Source: Mesorhizobium sp. INR15 (GTDB taxonomy: Bacteria > Pseudomonadota > Alphaproteobacteria > Rhizobiales > Rhizobiaceae). Taken from it: a DNA stretch of 64,000 bases. The DNA lies in the NCBI RefSeq assembly GCF_015500075.1, contig NZ_CP045496.1, positions 6,086,001 to 6,150,000 of the forward strand. Direction: 5' to 3'. Shown one piece after another: positions 1 to 9,573 of the stretch; the first letter of the stretch is position 1; every line of letters starts with the position of its first letter. The notes under the pieces were generated by a model. That model was not told the DNA's origin and made no database searches. It saw nothing but the letters and a program-made list of their open reading frames with translations. Made by a program: the position numbers and the translations under genes.

Positions 1-1877
1 CCGATCGTGTTGGCCTGCAGGCCGCCCACGGTTCGGGTCTCGGCGGCGCCAACGGAATCGACACGCGCCGCACCCACGGTAACGGTCTGGACAATCCCCA
101 CCGTCTGCGAATGATTGGCGTCGATATTTTCCGTCGAGTTCGCAACGACATGGATCGTCTCGTTGGCGCCAACCGTCAGCGACCGGTTCGAGCCGACCGT
201 CTCGGTGTCGTTCGAGCCGATATTGGTGGTCTGGTTGACGCCGACCTTGACGGTCTTGTTGTTGCCGACGTCCTCATCGAGATTGTGACCGACGGAGTGC
301 TTCGCGTCGTGATCGATGCGGTCTGACTGGTCGTGCTGGACGAGCTTCTTGCGATCATGCTTGACCAGCAGATGGTGGTCTTTCTGCGCCTGGAAATTGA
401 CCAGTTCAGAGCCGGCCTTGTCCTCGAACATCAGTTCGTTGTAACCGCCGCCGCCCTTCGACGAGTTGGATTTCCAACCCGATTGCGTCGCGTTGCCGGG
501 CAATCCGTAAGGCGGCATCTCGGAGGCGTTGTAAACCCTGCCTGTGATGATCGGCAGGTCCGGGTCACCTTCTAAGAAGTCGATGATGACTTCCTGGCCG
601 ATGCGCGGAATCTGGATGAAGCCCCAGCCGCTGCCGGCCCAGGTCTGTGAGACCCGCACGAAACAGGAGCTGTTCTGGTCCTTCTTGCCCAGACGGTCCC
701 AGTGGAACTGCACTTTCACCCGGGCATATTTGTCGGTGAATATCTCTTCGCCGGATGGACCGACCACCGTGGCGGTCTGCGGCCCGCGCATGATCGGCCT
801 TGGCGTGATCCGGGGCGGGCGAAAGGTCAATTTGGTTGGTGCCAGACCGAGAATGACCTTGTAGTTCTCGCCGTCGACGTCCGTGTGAGCTCTGTATCCG
901 TGATCGAACAGCCTGTATTCGGCGCTGACCACCAGATATTCCTGATTTTGGTCGTCGCGCGGAAAGCCGTGAAGCTTGAAGGTGCATCCCGAGAACAGAC
1001 CGCGCACGGTTCCGACGGCGGCAACGCGCTGATGCACGGCCTGGATTTCCTCGCGCCGGATTGCCGCCAGGCTGTCACCGCGTTTCACCTCGAGATGCGC
1101 GCCACGATGGCGATAGTTCTCGCCCGAAGCCTCCTTGTGGCTGAACGGCTGCGCCGACTTTGCCATCAGGTCAGCGCCGGGTTTTTCGAAATCATAGTCG
1201 GTGTGAGCGTAAGCGCCCGGGCGCACCGCACTGCCCGGGGTCCAATCGTTGATGTATTCGACCTCGTGGCGAGAACTGTGACCTTCGTGATGATAAGGCA
1301 CTTTCTCGTAACCCGGCGCCGGCTTGAGCTTGCTCATCGCATCGGCGAGCACGAGCGTGTGCTTGCCCTCGTCGTGCTCGAAGAAATACAGGATGCCTTC
1401 GTGTTCGAGCAACCGCTGCACGAAATCGAGATCCGTCTCGTCATACTGCACGCAATATTCGCGCGGCGGATAGGACCCTTGCAGGCGCTTCTCGAATTTG
1501 GCCGTGCCGTATTTCGAGAAGATCTTCTCGACGATTTCGACGACGCTCATGTTCTGGAAAATACGGCAATCGGTGGTGTTGCCGAGGAACCAGAGCCATG
1601 GCCTGATGACCGCTTCGTAATATGCCAGCCGATCCTCGGTGCGGGTCAGCCGGAACTCCGAAACCAGGCCGCTGAACCAGCGTTTCGGATCGGATTCGCC
1701 CTCGACCGAGACCGGGCCGCCGAGCATCTTCAGCGGGTCGATATCGAAGCTGGTGCTGACAAAGCCGACCGAATAGGCAAAGCAACGGCTGATCTCATCG
1801 CGCCCGACAAGATGTGTAAAGGTCAACAGGTCGGCGCCAACCGGTGTCTGGACAACCGTGGCACGTTCGCTGGGCAT
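1..1877 (-). CDS. tssI: VgrG, type VI secretion spike protein (3' part outside window)
   Basis: VgrG forms the trimeric spike that tips the Hcp tube and is ejected into target cells. Translating the minus strand from an ATG at 1877 gives 625 uninterrupted residues that run off the window edge. The first ~450 residues have the gp27/gp5-like VgrG core, including the phrases YCVQYDETDLDFVQRLLEHEG and, further on, QFHWDRLGKKD and GSGWGFIQIPRIGQEV. After this comes a repetitive region of T-V-G-x-N units, typical of the gp5 beta-helix needle. The carboxy end, where an effector extension would sit, is not in view. The start is supported by an AGGAGAG ribosome site just upstream. It is divergent from tagH. 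Family assignment is firm; what it delivers is unknown. Confidence 0.95.
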   Translation of the reverse strand, partial: MPSERATVVQTPVGADLLTFTHLVGRDEISRCFAYSVGFVSTSFDIDPLKMLGGPVSVEGESDPKRWFSGLVSEFRLTRTEDRLAYYEAVIRPWLWFLGNTTDCRIFQNMSVVEIVEKIFSKYGTAKFEKRLQGSYPPREYCVQYDETDLDFVQRLLEHEGILYFFEHDEGKHTLVLADAMSKLKPAPGYEKVPYHHEGHSSRHEVEYINDWTPGSAVRPGAYAHTDYDFEKPGADLMAKSAQPFSHKEASGENYRHRGAHLEVKRGDSLAAIRREEIQAVHQRVAAVGTVRGLFSGCTFKLHGFPRDDQNQEYLVVSAEYRLFDHGYRAHTDVDGENYKVILGLAPTKLTFRPPRITPRPIMRGPQTATVVGPSGEEIFTDKYARVKVQFHWDRLGKKDQNSSCFVRVSQTWAGSGWGFIQIPRIGQEVIIDFLEGDPDLPIITGRVYNASEMPPYGLPGNATQSGWKSNSSKGGGGYNELMFEDKAGSELVNFQAQKDHHLLVKHDRKKLVQHDQSDRIDHDAKHSVGHNLDEDVGNNKTVKVGVNQTTNIGSNDTETVGSNRSLTVGANETIHVVANSTENIDANHSQTVGIVQTVTVGAARVDSVGAAETRTVGGLQANTI

Positions 1878-1915
1878 GGCCTCTCCTAGACGCGGCCGCT
1901 ATCTATGTTGAGCCT

Positions 1916-1932
1916 AGCACATGTCTTGCCAC
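1916..1932 (-). promoter_or_regulatory. Candidate sigma-54 promoter of vgrG
   Basis: On the minus strand the sequence GTGGCAAGACATGTGCT has GG and GC dinucleotides exactly 10 bases apart, the -24/-12 spacing of sigma-54 promoters, and a good TGGCA -24 element. The -12 element is GTGC instead of TTGC. It lies about 40 bases upstream of the vgrG start. Several T6SS loci are known to use sigma-54. Such matches also occur by chance. Confidence 0.3.
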
Positions 1933-2080
1933 GACCAAAGGGGACCACGCGGTCGGCTGCTTCACCGCCATATGAGGATTTTCGGCTTGCAATGCCCTTG
2001 TGCCGCCTCTCGCATATTGCCGCTACAATGGAGTATCGTAACGGCTGGTTTGTCCGAGAGGCGGTCGACGGCGGTTCTGG

Positions 2081-3187
2081 ATGTTCATAAGCCTGCAGAT
2101 CAACAATGCCGACTCTTTTCCCGCCGGCATCTCGACCGGCTACGGGGCTCGTGACCGCAGCTTCGAAATCGGACGCGATGCCTGCGACTGGACCTTGCCC
2201 GATCCGGACAAGTTCATCTCCGGCCGGCACTGCGAGGTCCGTTTCGACGCGGGGGCGTTCTGGCTGCACGATGTCTCGCGCAACGGCACTTTCATCAACG
2301 GATCGAGCCAGCGCATGGCTGGCCCGCATCGGCTGGATCACGGCGACCGGCTGCTGGTTGGCCGTTATGTCATCTTTGTATCGATCGATGACGAGCGTCC
2401 ACGAACAGGGCACCCCCAAGGCAACCAGCGTCTGACACAACGCGGGGAAATGCCTGATGGGGCAAGTGGGGAGCGGCCCACAACTCCATCCCCCGTAAGC
2501 CAGCCACCAGCATTTGGAAACGAACCATTCTTCAATCCGACAGGGCAGGCGCCCGGGCAGCGAGCTCCTGCGCCACAAGTGCCTCCCTTCACGTCGGGCG
2601 ATACCGGCCAAGGCTCGGACGCTGCCGCGATGCTGCGGGAAATCGCCATCGGGGCCGGCATACCGCCCGAGCTGTTTCAGCAGCGCGATCCGCATGAAGT
2701 TGCCGCCGAGATCGGTTCGGTGATGCGCTTGGTCGTCGAGGAGCTTACCATGCTGTTGAAGGCGCGTGCGGCGGCCAAGGTGCTGGCAAAGAGCACGCAC
2801 CGCACGATGATCAGCGCCACCGACAACAACCCGCTGAAGTTCGTGCCGGGAACCAATGACATTCTCGAAATCATGTTCGCACGGCGCCGCTCCGGTTATC
2901 TCGATGCAAGGCGAAGCATCGAAGACGCTTTCCGCGACCTGAAGACACATGAGTTCGCCACCTATGCAGCCATGCAGGCCGCCCTTTCCCGGCTGCTTGA
3001 TGACCTGTCGCCCGAGGCAATCGGCCGGAAACTTCCGCCCAGTTCATTCAGTTCGAAGAAAAGCCAGGCCTGGGACGCTTTCGTCGCGACATGGCGAGCC
3101 AAGGAAGAGGCGCACGAGAACGGCATGCTCGACATCTTCCTTGCCTATTTCAGCGAAGCCTACGCCAAGGCTGGCAAGCAGAAATAG
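2081..3187 (+). CDS. tagH: TagH, FHA-domain scaffold of the T6SS (ImpI)
   Basis: This 368-residue protein has an N-terminal forkhead-associated domain at about residues 5-105. The phosphothreonine-binding residues are visible: GR at 31-32, SGRH at 47-50 and NGT at 68-70. A Pro-rich linker (about 120-180) leads to the TagH C-terminal domain (about 185-368), with the family phrase NNPLKF. In characterised T6SS, the FHA protein binds the threonine kinase PpkA and is phosphorylated to trigger assembly. Here the matching kinase and phosphatase are encoded downstream on the same strand. The ATG at 2081 is used because the FHA domain begins immediately after it. Confidence 0.93.
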   Translation: MFISLQINNADSFPAGISTGYGARDRSFEIGRDACDWTLPDPDKFISGRHCEVRFDAGAFWLHDVSRNGTFINGSSQRMAGPHRLDHGDRLLVGRYVIFVSIDDERPRTGHPQGNQRLTQRGEMPDGASGERPTTPSPVSQPPAFGNEPFFNPTGQAPGQRAPAPQVPPFTSGDTGQGSDAAAMLREIAIGAGIPPELFQQRDPHEVAAEIGSVMRLVVEELTMLLKARAAAKVLAKSTHRTMISATDNNPLKFVPGTNDILEIMFARRRSGYLDARRSIEDAFRDLKTHEFATYAAMQAALSRLLDDLSPEAIGRKLPPSSFSSKKSQAWDAFVATWRAKEEAHENGMLDIFLAYFSEAYAKAGKQK

Positions 3188-3494
3188 GGCGAACGGAAAT
3201 CGCCAAGGCGCGTCCACCGATCTGCTTGTATGTGACCGGTTTCATGGAAAAAACCTTCCCTCGGCCCTTCCGCTTTCCGGTTTCAATCGGCTGCGTGAGC
3301 GAATAGGATATTCGGCAAGCTTCCCAGGCGGGCGAAGCTGGCGTGGCTTGGGCGTGTGCAGCAATGTCATGTTTCGACGAGATGCGCCTTTCCGGGCGAC
3401 CCATCCTCGACAATCTGCCCGGCCAGGGCAGACATTTTGTTGCCTGTGCGACTAACGCCTGTCTTGCTCAAAATACCGTGTTGGCGGGTTGGCA
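3188..3494 (+). other. Intergenic gap between tagH and tssL
   Basis: About 307 bases lie between tagH and tssL. Short open frames cross it, but none has a ribosome site with a recognisable product. It is long for a gap inside an operon and could hold a promoter for tssL-tssM. I could not pick out a convincing one. Confidence 0.5.
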
Positions 3495-5012
3495 ATGAGT
3501 TCGAAGGATGATCCCTTCGGTCCGGCGGGCAAAACCGTCATTCGCGCAAACCCTTCGCGCGAGAAAAAAAAGCCGCCGACCCCGCAGCCAACCGTCCTGG
3601 GCAGCAAGCTGGCCGATCCCTCGGCACTGAAAGAGTCCACTGTCTTCGACCCGGGCATCGGCCGCCAAGTCCCGACGGGCTGGACATCCGGAACCGTGGT
3701 CTATCAGGGTGCCGGCGCCGCTGCGGCGCCAAGCCCTTCCCCGGCCGCGACAGCACAGGTTGCCCGGCAGCAGGCGCTCTTCGACGCCAGTGACAGTCTC
3801 CAATACACAGCAGCGAACCCCATCATCGCGGCAGCGGCACCCTTGCTCATGCTGCTCGGCCAGCTCAGGCTCATTGCAGTTGACCGGCAGGCCGAGCCGC
3901 TGGCCGGGCATGTCACCGACGCCATCGAAAAATTCGACCGTGCCATTGGCAAATCCGATGTCACCGAGGGCGATGCGCGGATCGCGAAATACGTCCTTTG
4001 CGAAGCTGCCGATGACCTGATCGGCAACTTGCCCTGGCCACGAAAGGACGAATGGGCGCCGCACGGCATGCTGTCGCGGTTTTTCCACGTCGAACCCACC
4101 GGCACGGGTTTCTACGAGGCGCTCAACAAGGTGCTGGCCGAACCGGAGGCACATGGCGACCTGCTTGAACTGATGCATGCCTGCCTGTCGCTGGGGTTCG
4201 AAGGCCAATATCGCGGAGTTGCGCAGAAGGACAACAATCTCGAACGCATCCGCCGCGACGTCTACGAGACGCTTCGCTACTTCAAGGCGCGCGCCGGTTA
4301 CGAGATGTCGCCGCACTGGCAGGGTCTGGCCGCGACAGCCGCGCGTTCATCGTTCCGGCTGCCGCTGTGGGCCGTCGCGGCGACCGCGTCAGGCGTGCTG
4401 ACAGCGGCATTCTTCGCCTTGCGGGTCATTATCACCAACGAAGGCGATGCCCTTGGGGGCGAGTTGCTGGCGCTCAATCCATCAGCGCCAATCGCCATCG
4501 AGCGCGCCAGCGTGGCGCCATTGGCCGAGCCGGAGAAGGTTGTTCCACCCATTGCCGCCACCGTCACCCAGACCGATCGCATCCGCTCGGCCCTGGCCAA
4601 GGACATTGACAGCGGCGGGTTGACCGTCGGCACCAAGGGCGATTTCATCGTCGTGGAAATCAGCAACCTGCTGCTGTTCCAATCCGGAAGAGCCGAGGTG
4701 AAGCCCGAGTTCCAACCTGTAGCGACGGACATCGCTGCTGCCCTGGAGGCTGAGCCCGGGCCGATCAGGATCATTGGCCATACCGACAATGTAAAACCGC
4801 GCAAATCGGGCACGTTCAAATCGAACTTCGACCTCTCCGTCGCCCGCGCGAAAGCGGTCGAAACGATGATGGTCCCGAAATTCAGCAAGCCCGAGCGCAT
4901 AACCGCCGACGGCAAAGGCGAAGACGAGCCCATCGCCGACAACGCAACGCCGGAGGGCCGCGCCAAGAACCGCCGTGTGGATGTAATGATCCCCAAGGAA
5001 GAAACGCTGTGA
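3495..5012 (+). CDS. tssL: TssL (DotU/IcmH) with C-terminal OmpA domain
   Basis: TssL is the inner-membrane partner of TssM in the T6SS membrane complex. The DotU cytoplasmic domain spans about residues 95-250 and includes phrases such as NPIIAAAAPLLMLLGQLR and FFHVEPTGTGFYEALNK. A single transmembrane helix follows near 297-320. The periplasmic tail, about 370-500, is an OmpA-type peptidoglycan-binding domain (IIGHTDN, then TPEGRAKNRRVDVMI). This makes it an 'evolved' TssL that anchors the complex to the cell wall itself. ATG 3495 is preferred; an in-frame TTG lies two codons earlier. The tssM frame begins shortly after its stop. Confidence 0.93.
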   Translation: MSSKDDPFGPAGKTVIRANPSREKKKPPTPQPTVLGSKLADPSALKESTVFDPGIGRQVPTGWTSGTVVYQGAGAAAAPSPSPAATAQVARQQALFDASDSLQYTAANPIIAAAAPLLMLLGQLRLIAVDRQAEPLAGHVTDAIEKFDRAIGKSDVTEGDARIAKYVLCEAADDLIGNLPWPRKDEWAPHGMLSRFFHVEPTGTGFYEALNKVLAEPEAHGDLLELMHACLSLGFEGQYRGVAQKDNNLERIRRDVYETLRYFKARAGYEMSPHWQGLAATAARSSFRLPLWAVAATASGVLTAAFFALRVIITNEGDALGGELLALNPSAPIAIERASVAPLAEPEKVVPPIAATVTQTDRIRSALAKDIDSGGLTVGTKGDFIVVEISNLLLFQSGRAEVKPEFQPVATDIAAALEAEPGPIRIIGHTDNVKPRKSGTFKSNFDLSVARAKAVETMMVPKFSKPERITADGKGEDEPIADNATPEGRAKNRRVDVMIPKEETL

Positions 5013-5079
5013 GCGGGGCCGGCTGGCAGTGCTCCTGTCGGAAGCAACCTGGGTGGAAACACCCCCGCTGGAAACGCCA

Positions 5080-8000
5080 ATGACGCGTTGGCTGCCGCGC
5101 ATCTTCAGTGTGATCGCACTGGCCGCTTTCGCCGCCGCCGTCTGGTTCGCGGGACCTTTGATCGGTTTTGCCAACAACCGGCCACTAGGCGCTGTCTGGC
5201 TGCGCGCGCTGATCATCGGCGTCGCCGTGGCAGGCGTGTCGATCTTTTACGGAATGCGCCTCTGGCGAATGCGCAAGGCACAAAAAGCGCTTGAAGCGGC
5301 AATCACCCAGGCCGACGCTGATGATGGTGACGGGAAGCAGCTCGAAGCCCGCATGAACGAGGCCGTAGCCGCGCTCAAGCGCTCAAGCGGCAAACGCAAC
5401 TTTCTTTATGAAATTCCCTGGTACATCGTCATCGGCCCGCCTGGCGCGGGCAAGACCACGGCGCTGGTCAATTCAGGCCTGAACTTTCCTCTTGCGGGAT
5501 CAGGTGATGCCCAGCCGGTGGCCGGCGTCGGCGGCACGCGGTCCTGCGACTGGTGGTTCACCGACGAGGCCGTGCTGATCGACACCGCCGGCCGCTACAC
5601 AACGCAGGAGTCCAATCGGCAGAGCGACGCCAAAAGCTGGCTCGCCTTCTTGTCACTGCTCAAGCAGCAACGCACGCGGCAGCCGATAAACGGCGTCATC
5701 CTGGCGATCAGCCTTGCCGATCTCATGACCTTCGACGATCGGCAGCTTGATGCCCATGTCACGGAAATCCGTAGCCGTCTGCGCGAGGTCCACGACACGC
5801 TGAAAATTCAGTTTCCGGTCTACCTGCTTTTCACCAAGGCCGACCTTGTCTCAGGCTTCACCGACTATTTCGACAGCTTCGACGAAGCGCGCCGGCGCAA
5901 GGTCTGGGGCGCGACATTCCAGACAACGGACCGTGGCAGGAACATGGTCGGTGAAGCGCCGGCCGAATTCGACGCTCTGGCAAACCGGCTGGCCGAGGAG
6001 ATGCCAGACCGCCTTCAGGAAGAAACCGATCCGGTGGCGCGCATCGCCATCTTTGGTTTTCCAGCGCAATTTGGCGCGCTCAGGGGCCGAGTGACCGACT
6101 TTGTCGCCAAGCTGTTCGAGCCTGCCCGCAGTCAGGTCAATGTCAGCTTGCGTGGGCTCTACTTTTCCTCGGGCACGCAAGAAGGAACACCTATTGATCA
6201 GGTGCTGGGAGCGCTGGGCCGCAGTTTCGGCAGCAAGGCGCAACCGCATCTCTCCGGTAGCGGCAAAAGCTTCTTCCTGCATGACCTGCTGGCCAGCGTC
6301 ATTTTCGCTGAATCCGGATGGGTCTCCTACGACAAGGCGGCAGAAAGGCGTGCCGCGCTCGCCAGGTTTGCCGGCCTCGGCGTTATCGCGCTGATAACCG
6401 CTGCCGGGCTTGGCGTCTTGGGCTTGAGCTTCATGGCCAACCGCTCGCTGATCGCCTCCACGAGGCAGGCGGCGGGCCAGTACCGGCAGACAGCGGATGC
6501 GTTGCTGAAGAGCACGACTGTCACCGATGTCGACCTCGAGAACGTCATTGGGCCCCTCGACCAGTTGCGCGATCTGCCGGCTGGCTTCGAAACCGGCGGC
6601 TCGCCGACGCCATTCGAGGCAACGTTCGGCCTCAGCCAACGCGAACGGCTTTCCTCGGCGGCGCAAACGGCCTACCGGCAGGCGCTGGAGCGCATGTTCC
6701 GCTCGCGCCTGCTGATCCAGGCCGAACGGACGATCCAGGCCAAGATGGCTGATCCGGCCGCGCTCTATGAACCGCTGAAGATCTACCTGATGCTTGGCGG
6801 CAAGGCGCCGAAGGTCGACGATGCGCTGATCGTTTCCTGGATGAAGCAGGATTGGGAGCAGAACCGTTACCCCGGCGAGAACAACCGCGAAGGACGGACG
6901 CAACTCGAAAAGCATCTGCACGCCATGCTTGCGCTTGACGATGCTTACGATCCGGTCTTCGAACTCAACCAGCCGCTGATCGAGGCCGCGCAACGCTCGC
7001 TCGGCCGCATGACCCTTGCCGATCGCGCCTCCGCGCTGGTCAAGTCGGGCGTGTACGCCGCGGCGCTGGGAGATTTCTCGATCTCGGCGAAAGCCGGGCC
7101 TGAGGCAAAATTGTTGTTCGAACAGGCTGATGGCAGCGATCTCACGGATCTTCGCATCCCCGGGCTCTACACCTATGCCGGCTTCAACAGCTTCTATCTC
7201 GGCCAACTCGCGCGCGTGGCGCAGATGCTTGTCGACGACCGCTGGGTGATCGGCGGCGGCGGCGAGCAAGGCATCGATCAGGAATTGCTCAAGCTCGGGC
7301 CGGAGCTGCTTGATCGCTACGGCAAGGATTTCGCCTCGGCATGGAACGGCGCACTCGACAAGCTGAAGTTCAAATCGATGCTGAAAGACAAGCCGGACTA
7401 TCTCGCGCTTTCCGCCGCCGCATCGGCGAACTCGCCGATCGAACAGCTCTTTTCGGCGATCGCCGATGAGACCGCTTTGACAAGAGTCCCGGCGACAAGC
7501 CCAACCGATGGTACGGCCGGAGCCGATGGCGGCGGTCAAAACCAGGCACAGGACACTGTCGCAAAGGGCCTGGCCCGCATCGGCATTCACCTTGCCGCCG
7601 GTAAATCGCAAAACCGTGCCGGTAGCGGATCGGCGAGCACACAGGGTCATCCCGGTGCGAACATCGAGGCGCGGTTCAGGCCGTTCCAGGTTCTGGTCAG
7701 CGGGTTGCCCGGGCAGCGCCCGATCGATGCCTTGACGCAGAATTTTCGTGAGATCCACAAAAGCCTGCAACTCGCTGCCGACGCATCTTCACAGACGGAA
7801 CGCATCAACGGAAACCTTCAGCTGCAGATATCCACCTTGCACGCCAACGTCTCTCGCCTGCCCAAGCAACTGGCCAGAATGGTCACCGCGGCGGCCGACG
7901 AGTTCGAGGGCGGCGCCGCCGAAACCTCGGTCGCCAACCTGAACCAGATGCTCGACCAGACGGTTACGCGCCCATGCGAGGAGATGGTGGCCAGTCATTT

Positions 8001-8631
8001 TCCTTTTGCCCACGACGGCACTGACGACATTGCCATGGCGGATTTCGCCAAGCTGTTCGCGCCCGGCGGGCTGATGGACCGTTTCTTCGCGCAAAACCTG
8101 GCATCGCTGACCGACATGACCGGTCAGGACTGGAGCTGGAAACAAGACACGAGCCTGGGCCACGACTTGGCGAAATCGACCTTGAAGGCCTTCCAGTCGG
8201 CCGCCGAAATCCGCGGTGCCTTCTTCCCCTCAGGCGGTTCGGCACCGTCGGTCAGCATCACCTTCACGCCCTTCTCCTTGCATGGCGACGCCGACGCGGC
8301 GGAGCTCAATGTCGACGGCCAGGTGGTGCAGAGTACCCAAACCGGCAACGCGCCAACCACCGTGACATGGCCGGGCAACATGGCCGCGGCGGTCGCTACC
8401 CTCACCCTGTCGCCCGAATTGCCAGGCCGCGAGTCCGCGCTCAAGTTTGACGGTCCGTGGGCGTTGAAGCGGCTGCTGGACAAGGCGACCTTGACCGGCA
8501 GCGGCGACACGCTGGAGGCGCGCTTCGTCATCGGCGGCCGTGATGTCGCCTATACGATCCAGACCGGTTCGGGCCCAAATCCATTCGCCCTTCCCGCACT
8601 TTCCAGCTTCAGCTGTCCGAAGGCGTTTTGA
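5080..8631 (+). CDS. tssM: TssM (IcmF), T6SS inner-membrane channel protein
   Basis: TssM spans the inner membrane and reaches through the periplasm to complete the membrane complex with TssL. From ATG 5080 it is 1183 residues, normal for the family. Two transmembrane helices occur near the start. A Walker A motif GPPGAGKT lies at about 119-126 and LIDTAGRY at about 166-173. The IcmF-related domain follows, then a third helix near residue 430 and a long periplasmic region with the C-terminal TssM domain. An in-frame GTG at 5029 would add 17 residues, but the hydrophobic start fits ATG 5080 better. No TssJ lipoprotein gene is seen nearby. Confidence 0.95.
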   Translation: MTRWLPRIFSVIALAAFAAAVWFAGPLIGFANNRPLGAVWLRALIIGVAVAGVSIFYGMRLWRMRKAQKALEAAITQADADDGDGKQLEARMNEAVAALKRSSGKRNFLYEIPWYIVIGPPGAGKTTALVNSGLNFPLAGSGDAQPVAGVGGTRSCDWWFTDEAVLIDTAGRYTTQESNRQSDAKSWLAFLSLLKQQRTRQPINGVILAISLADLMTFDDRQLDAHVTEIRSRLREVHDTLKIQFPVYLLFTKADLVSGFTDYFDSFDEARRRKVWGATFQTTDRGRNMVGEAPAEFDALANRLAEEMPDRLQEETDPVARIAIFGFPAQFGALRGRVTDFVAKLFEPARSQVNVSLRGLYFSSGTQEGTPIDQVLGALGRSFGSKAQPHLSGSGKSFFLHDLLASVIFAESGWVSYDKAAERRAALARFAGLGVIALITAAGLGVLGLSFMANRSLIASTRQAAGQYRQTADALLKSTTVTDVDLENVIGPLDQLRDLPAGFETGGSPTPFEATFGLSQRERLSSAAQTAYRQALERMFRSRLLIQAERTIQAKMADPAALYEPLKIYLMLGGKAPKVDDALIVSWMKQDWEQNRYPGENNREGRTQLEKHLHAMLALDDAYDPVFELNQPLIEAAQRSLGRMTLADRASALVKSGVYAAALGDFSISAKAGPEAKLLFEQADGSDLTDLRIPGLYTYAGFNSFYLGQLARVAQMLVDDRWVIGGGGEQGIDQELLKLGPELLDRYGKDFASAWNGALDKLKFKSMLKDKPDYLALSAAASANSPIEQLFSAIADETALTRVPATSPTDGTAGADGGGQNQAQDTVAKGLARIGIHLAAGKSQNRAGSGSASTQGHPGANIEARFRPFQVLVSGLPGQRPIDALTQNFREIHKSLQLAADASSQTERINGNLQLQISTLHANVSRLPKQLARMVTAAADEFEGGAAETSVANLNQMLDQTVTRPCEEMVASHFPFAHDGTDDIAMADFAKLFAPGGLMDRFFAQNLASLTDMTGQDWSWKQDTSLGHDLAKSTLKAFQSAAEIRGAFFPSGGSAPSVSITFTPFSLHGDADAAELNVDGQVVQSTQTGNAPTTVTWPGNMAAAVATLTLSPELPGRESALKFDGPWALKRLLDKATLTGSGDTLEARFVIGGRDVAYTIQTGSGPNPFALPALSSFSCPKAF

Positions 8632-8635
8632 GATG

Positions 8636-8683
8636 GGCTCCAGATCAGGGGAGCCGATGCCGCTCATATCCCGCGAACGCGGG
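8636..8683 (+). terminator. Paired stem-loops after tssM
   Basis: Two short inverted repeats follow the tssM stop: GGCTCC/GGAGCC (8636-8655) and CCCGCG/CGCGGG (8670-8683). A T-containing stretch follows at about 8688-8696. They could end or attenuate transcription before pppA. The stems are short, so this is tentative. Confidence 0.3.
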
Positions 8684-8787
8684 GGGCTTAATTTTGATAC
8701 TTTAATGGTGCAGCCTATGGCAAAGTGGGCACGCGAGCGCGCTGTGGGTGCGCTGCAGAGGGCGTTTGGAAAGCGCTTGGTGGCAAG

Positions 8788-9573
8788 TTGAGCAATGTCG
8801 CCCTTCCCTTTGAAAGCTTCGGCGTCAGTCACAAAGGCTGCGTGCGCGAACTCAATGAAGACAGCTATCTGGTCGAGCCGCAAACCGGCCTTTGGGTCGT
8901 CGCCGACGGCATGGGCGGGCATCACGCCGGAGAAGTCGCATCGGCCAGCATCGTCGACCATCTGGCGACGATCGGGATTGCGAGTTCCGCGCCGGACCTT
9001 CGCGCGCGCTTCGAAGACCGGTTGAGCCGAGCCAATGCCGAAATCCGGCAGATATCGGAATCGCGCGGCGTGACTATCGGCTCGACAGTCGCAGCGCTGC
9101 TGGCGATGGACGGCCGGTTTGCGTGCCTGTGGTCGGGTGACAGCCGCGTCTACCTTGTCCGCAACGCCTCGATCTCGCAGATTTCGCGGGACCACACCGA
9201 AGTTCAGGAACTTCTCGACCGGGGCATGATCAGCGCGACCGAAGCGCTGACCTGGCCACGGCGCAATGTCATCACGCATGCGGTCGGCGTCACCGATGAG
9301 GTCGTTATCGATTTCCAGCAGGGCGAGATCATGCCGGGCGACGTTTTCGTGCTGAGCACCGATGGGCTGACGGCGCATGTCAGCGACACCGAGATCGAGG
9401 CTGCGGTTGTGGCGGCCACGGCACCGCGGGCAGCAGGCGAGAAGCTGCTGGAGATGGTGCTTGAGCGTGGCGGAACCGACAATGTCACCATCGTGCTGGT
9501 GAAGATCAAAGGCGGCCGCAATGGCGGATCGCTGTATCAGGATCTGTCCTGGACGGGGGGAAGAGGCCAATGA
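8788..9573 (+). CDS. pppA: PppA, PP2C-type serine/threonine phosphatase of the T6SS
   Basis: PppA removes the phosphates added by PpkA and so resets the T6SS. The PP2C metal and catalytic motifs appear in order: NEDS at 23-26, ADGMGG at 39-44, then GSTVAALL, LWSGDSRVY, ISRDHTEVQELLDRG, VLSTDGLT and GGTDNVTIVLV. The protein begins right at the conserved fold if translation starts at TTG 8788, giving 261 residues. A GTG at 8725 would add 21 Arg/Cys/Gly-rich residues that do not look like part of the fold. The stop overlaps the ppkA start by four bases (ATGA), which indicates translational coupling of phosphatase and kinase. Confidence 0.93.
   Translation: MSNVALPFESFGVSHKGCVRELNEDSYLVEPQTGLWVVADGMGGHHAGEVASASIVDHLATIGIASSAPDLRARFEDRLSRANAEIRQISESRGVTIGSTVAALLAMDGRFACLWSGDSRVYLVRNASISQISRDHTEVQELLDRGMISATEALTWPRRNVITHAVGVTDEVVIDFQQGEIMPGDVFVLSTDGLTAHVSDTEIEAAVVAATAPRAAGEKLLEMVLERGGTDNVTIVLVKIKGGRNGGSLYQDLSWTGGRGQ

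Noticed and set aside
702..1889. Long open frame on the plus strand opposite vgrG
   Set aside because: It is antisense to a clear VgrG frame, Arg/His-rich with no family resemblance, and typical of a shadow in GC-rich DNA.
5851..7770. 639-codon open frame antisense to tssM
   Set aside because: The composition is that of a shadow frame, and the opposite strand encodes an unmistakable TssM.
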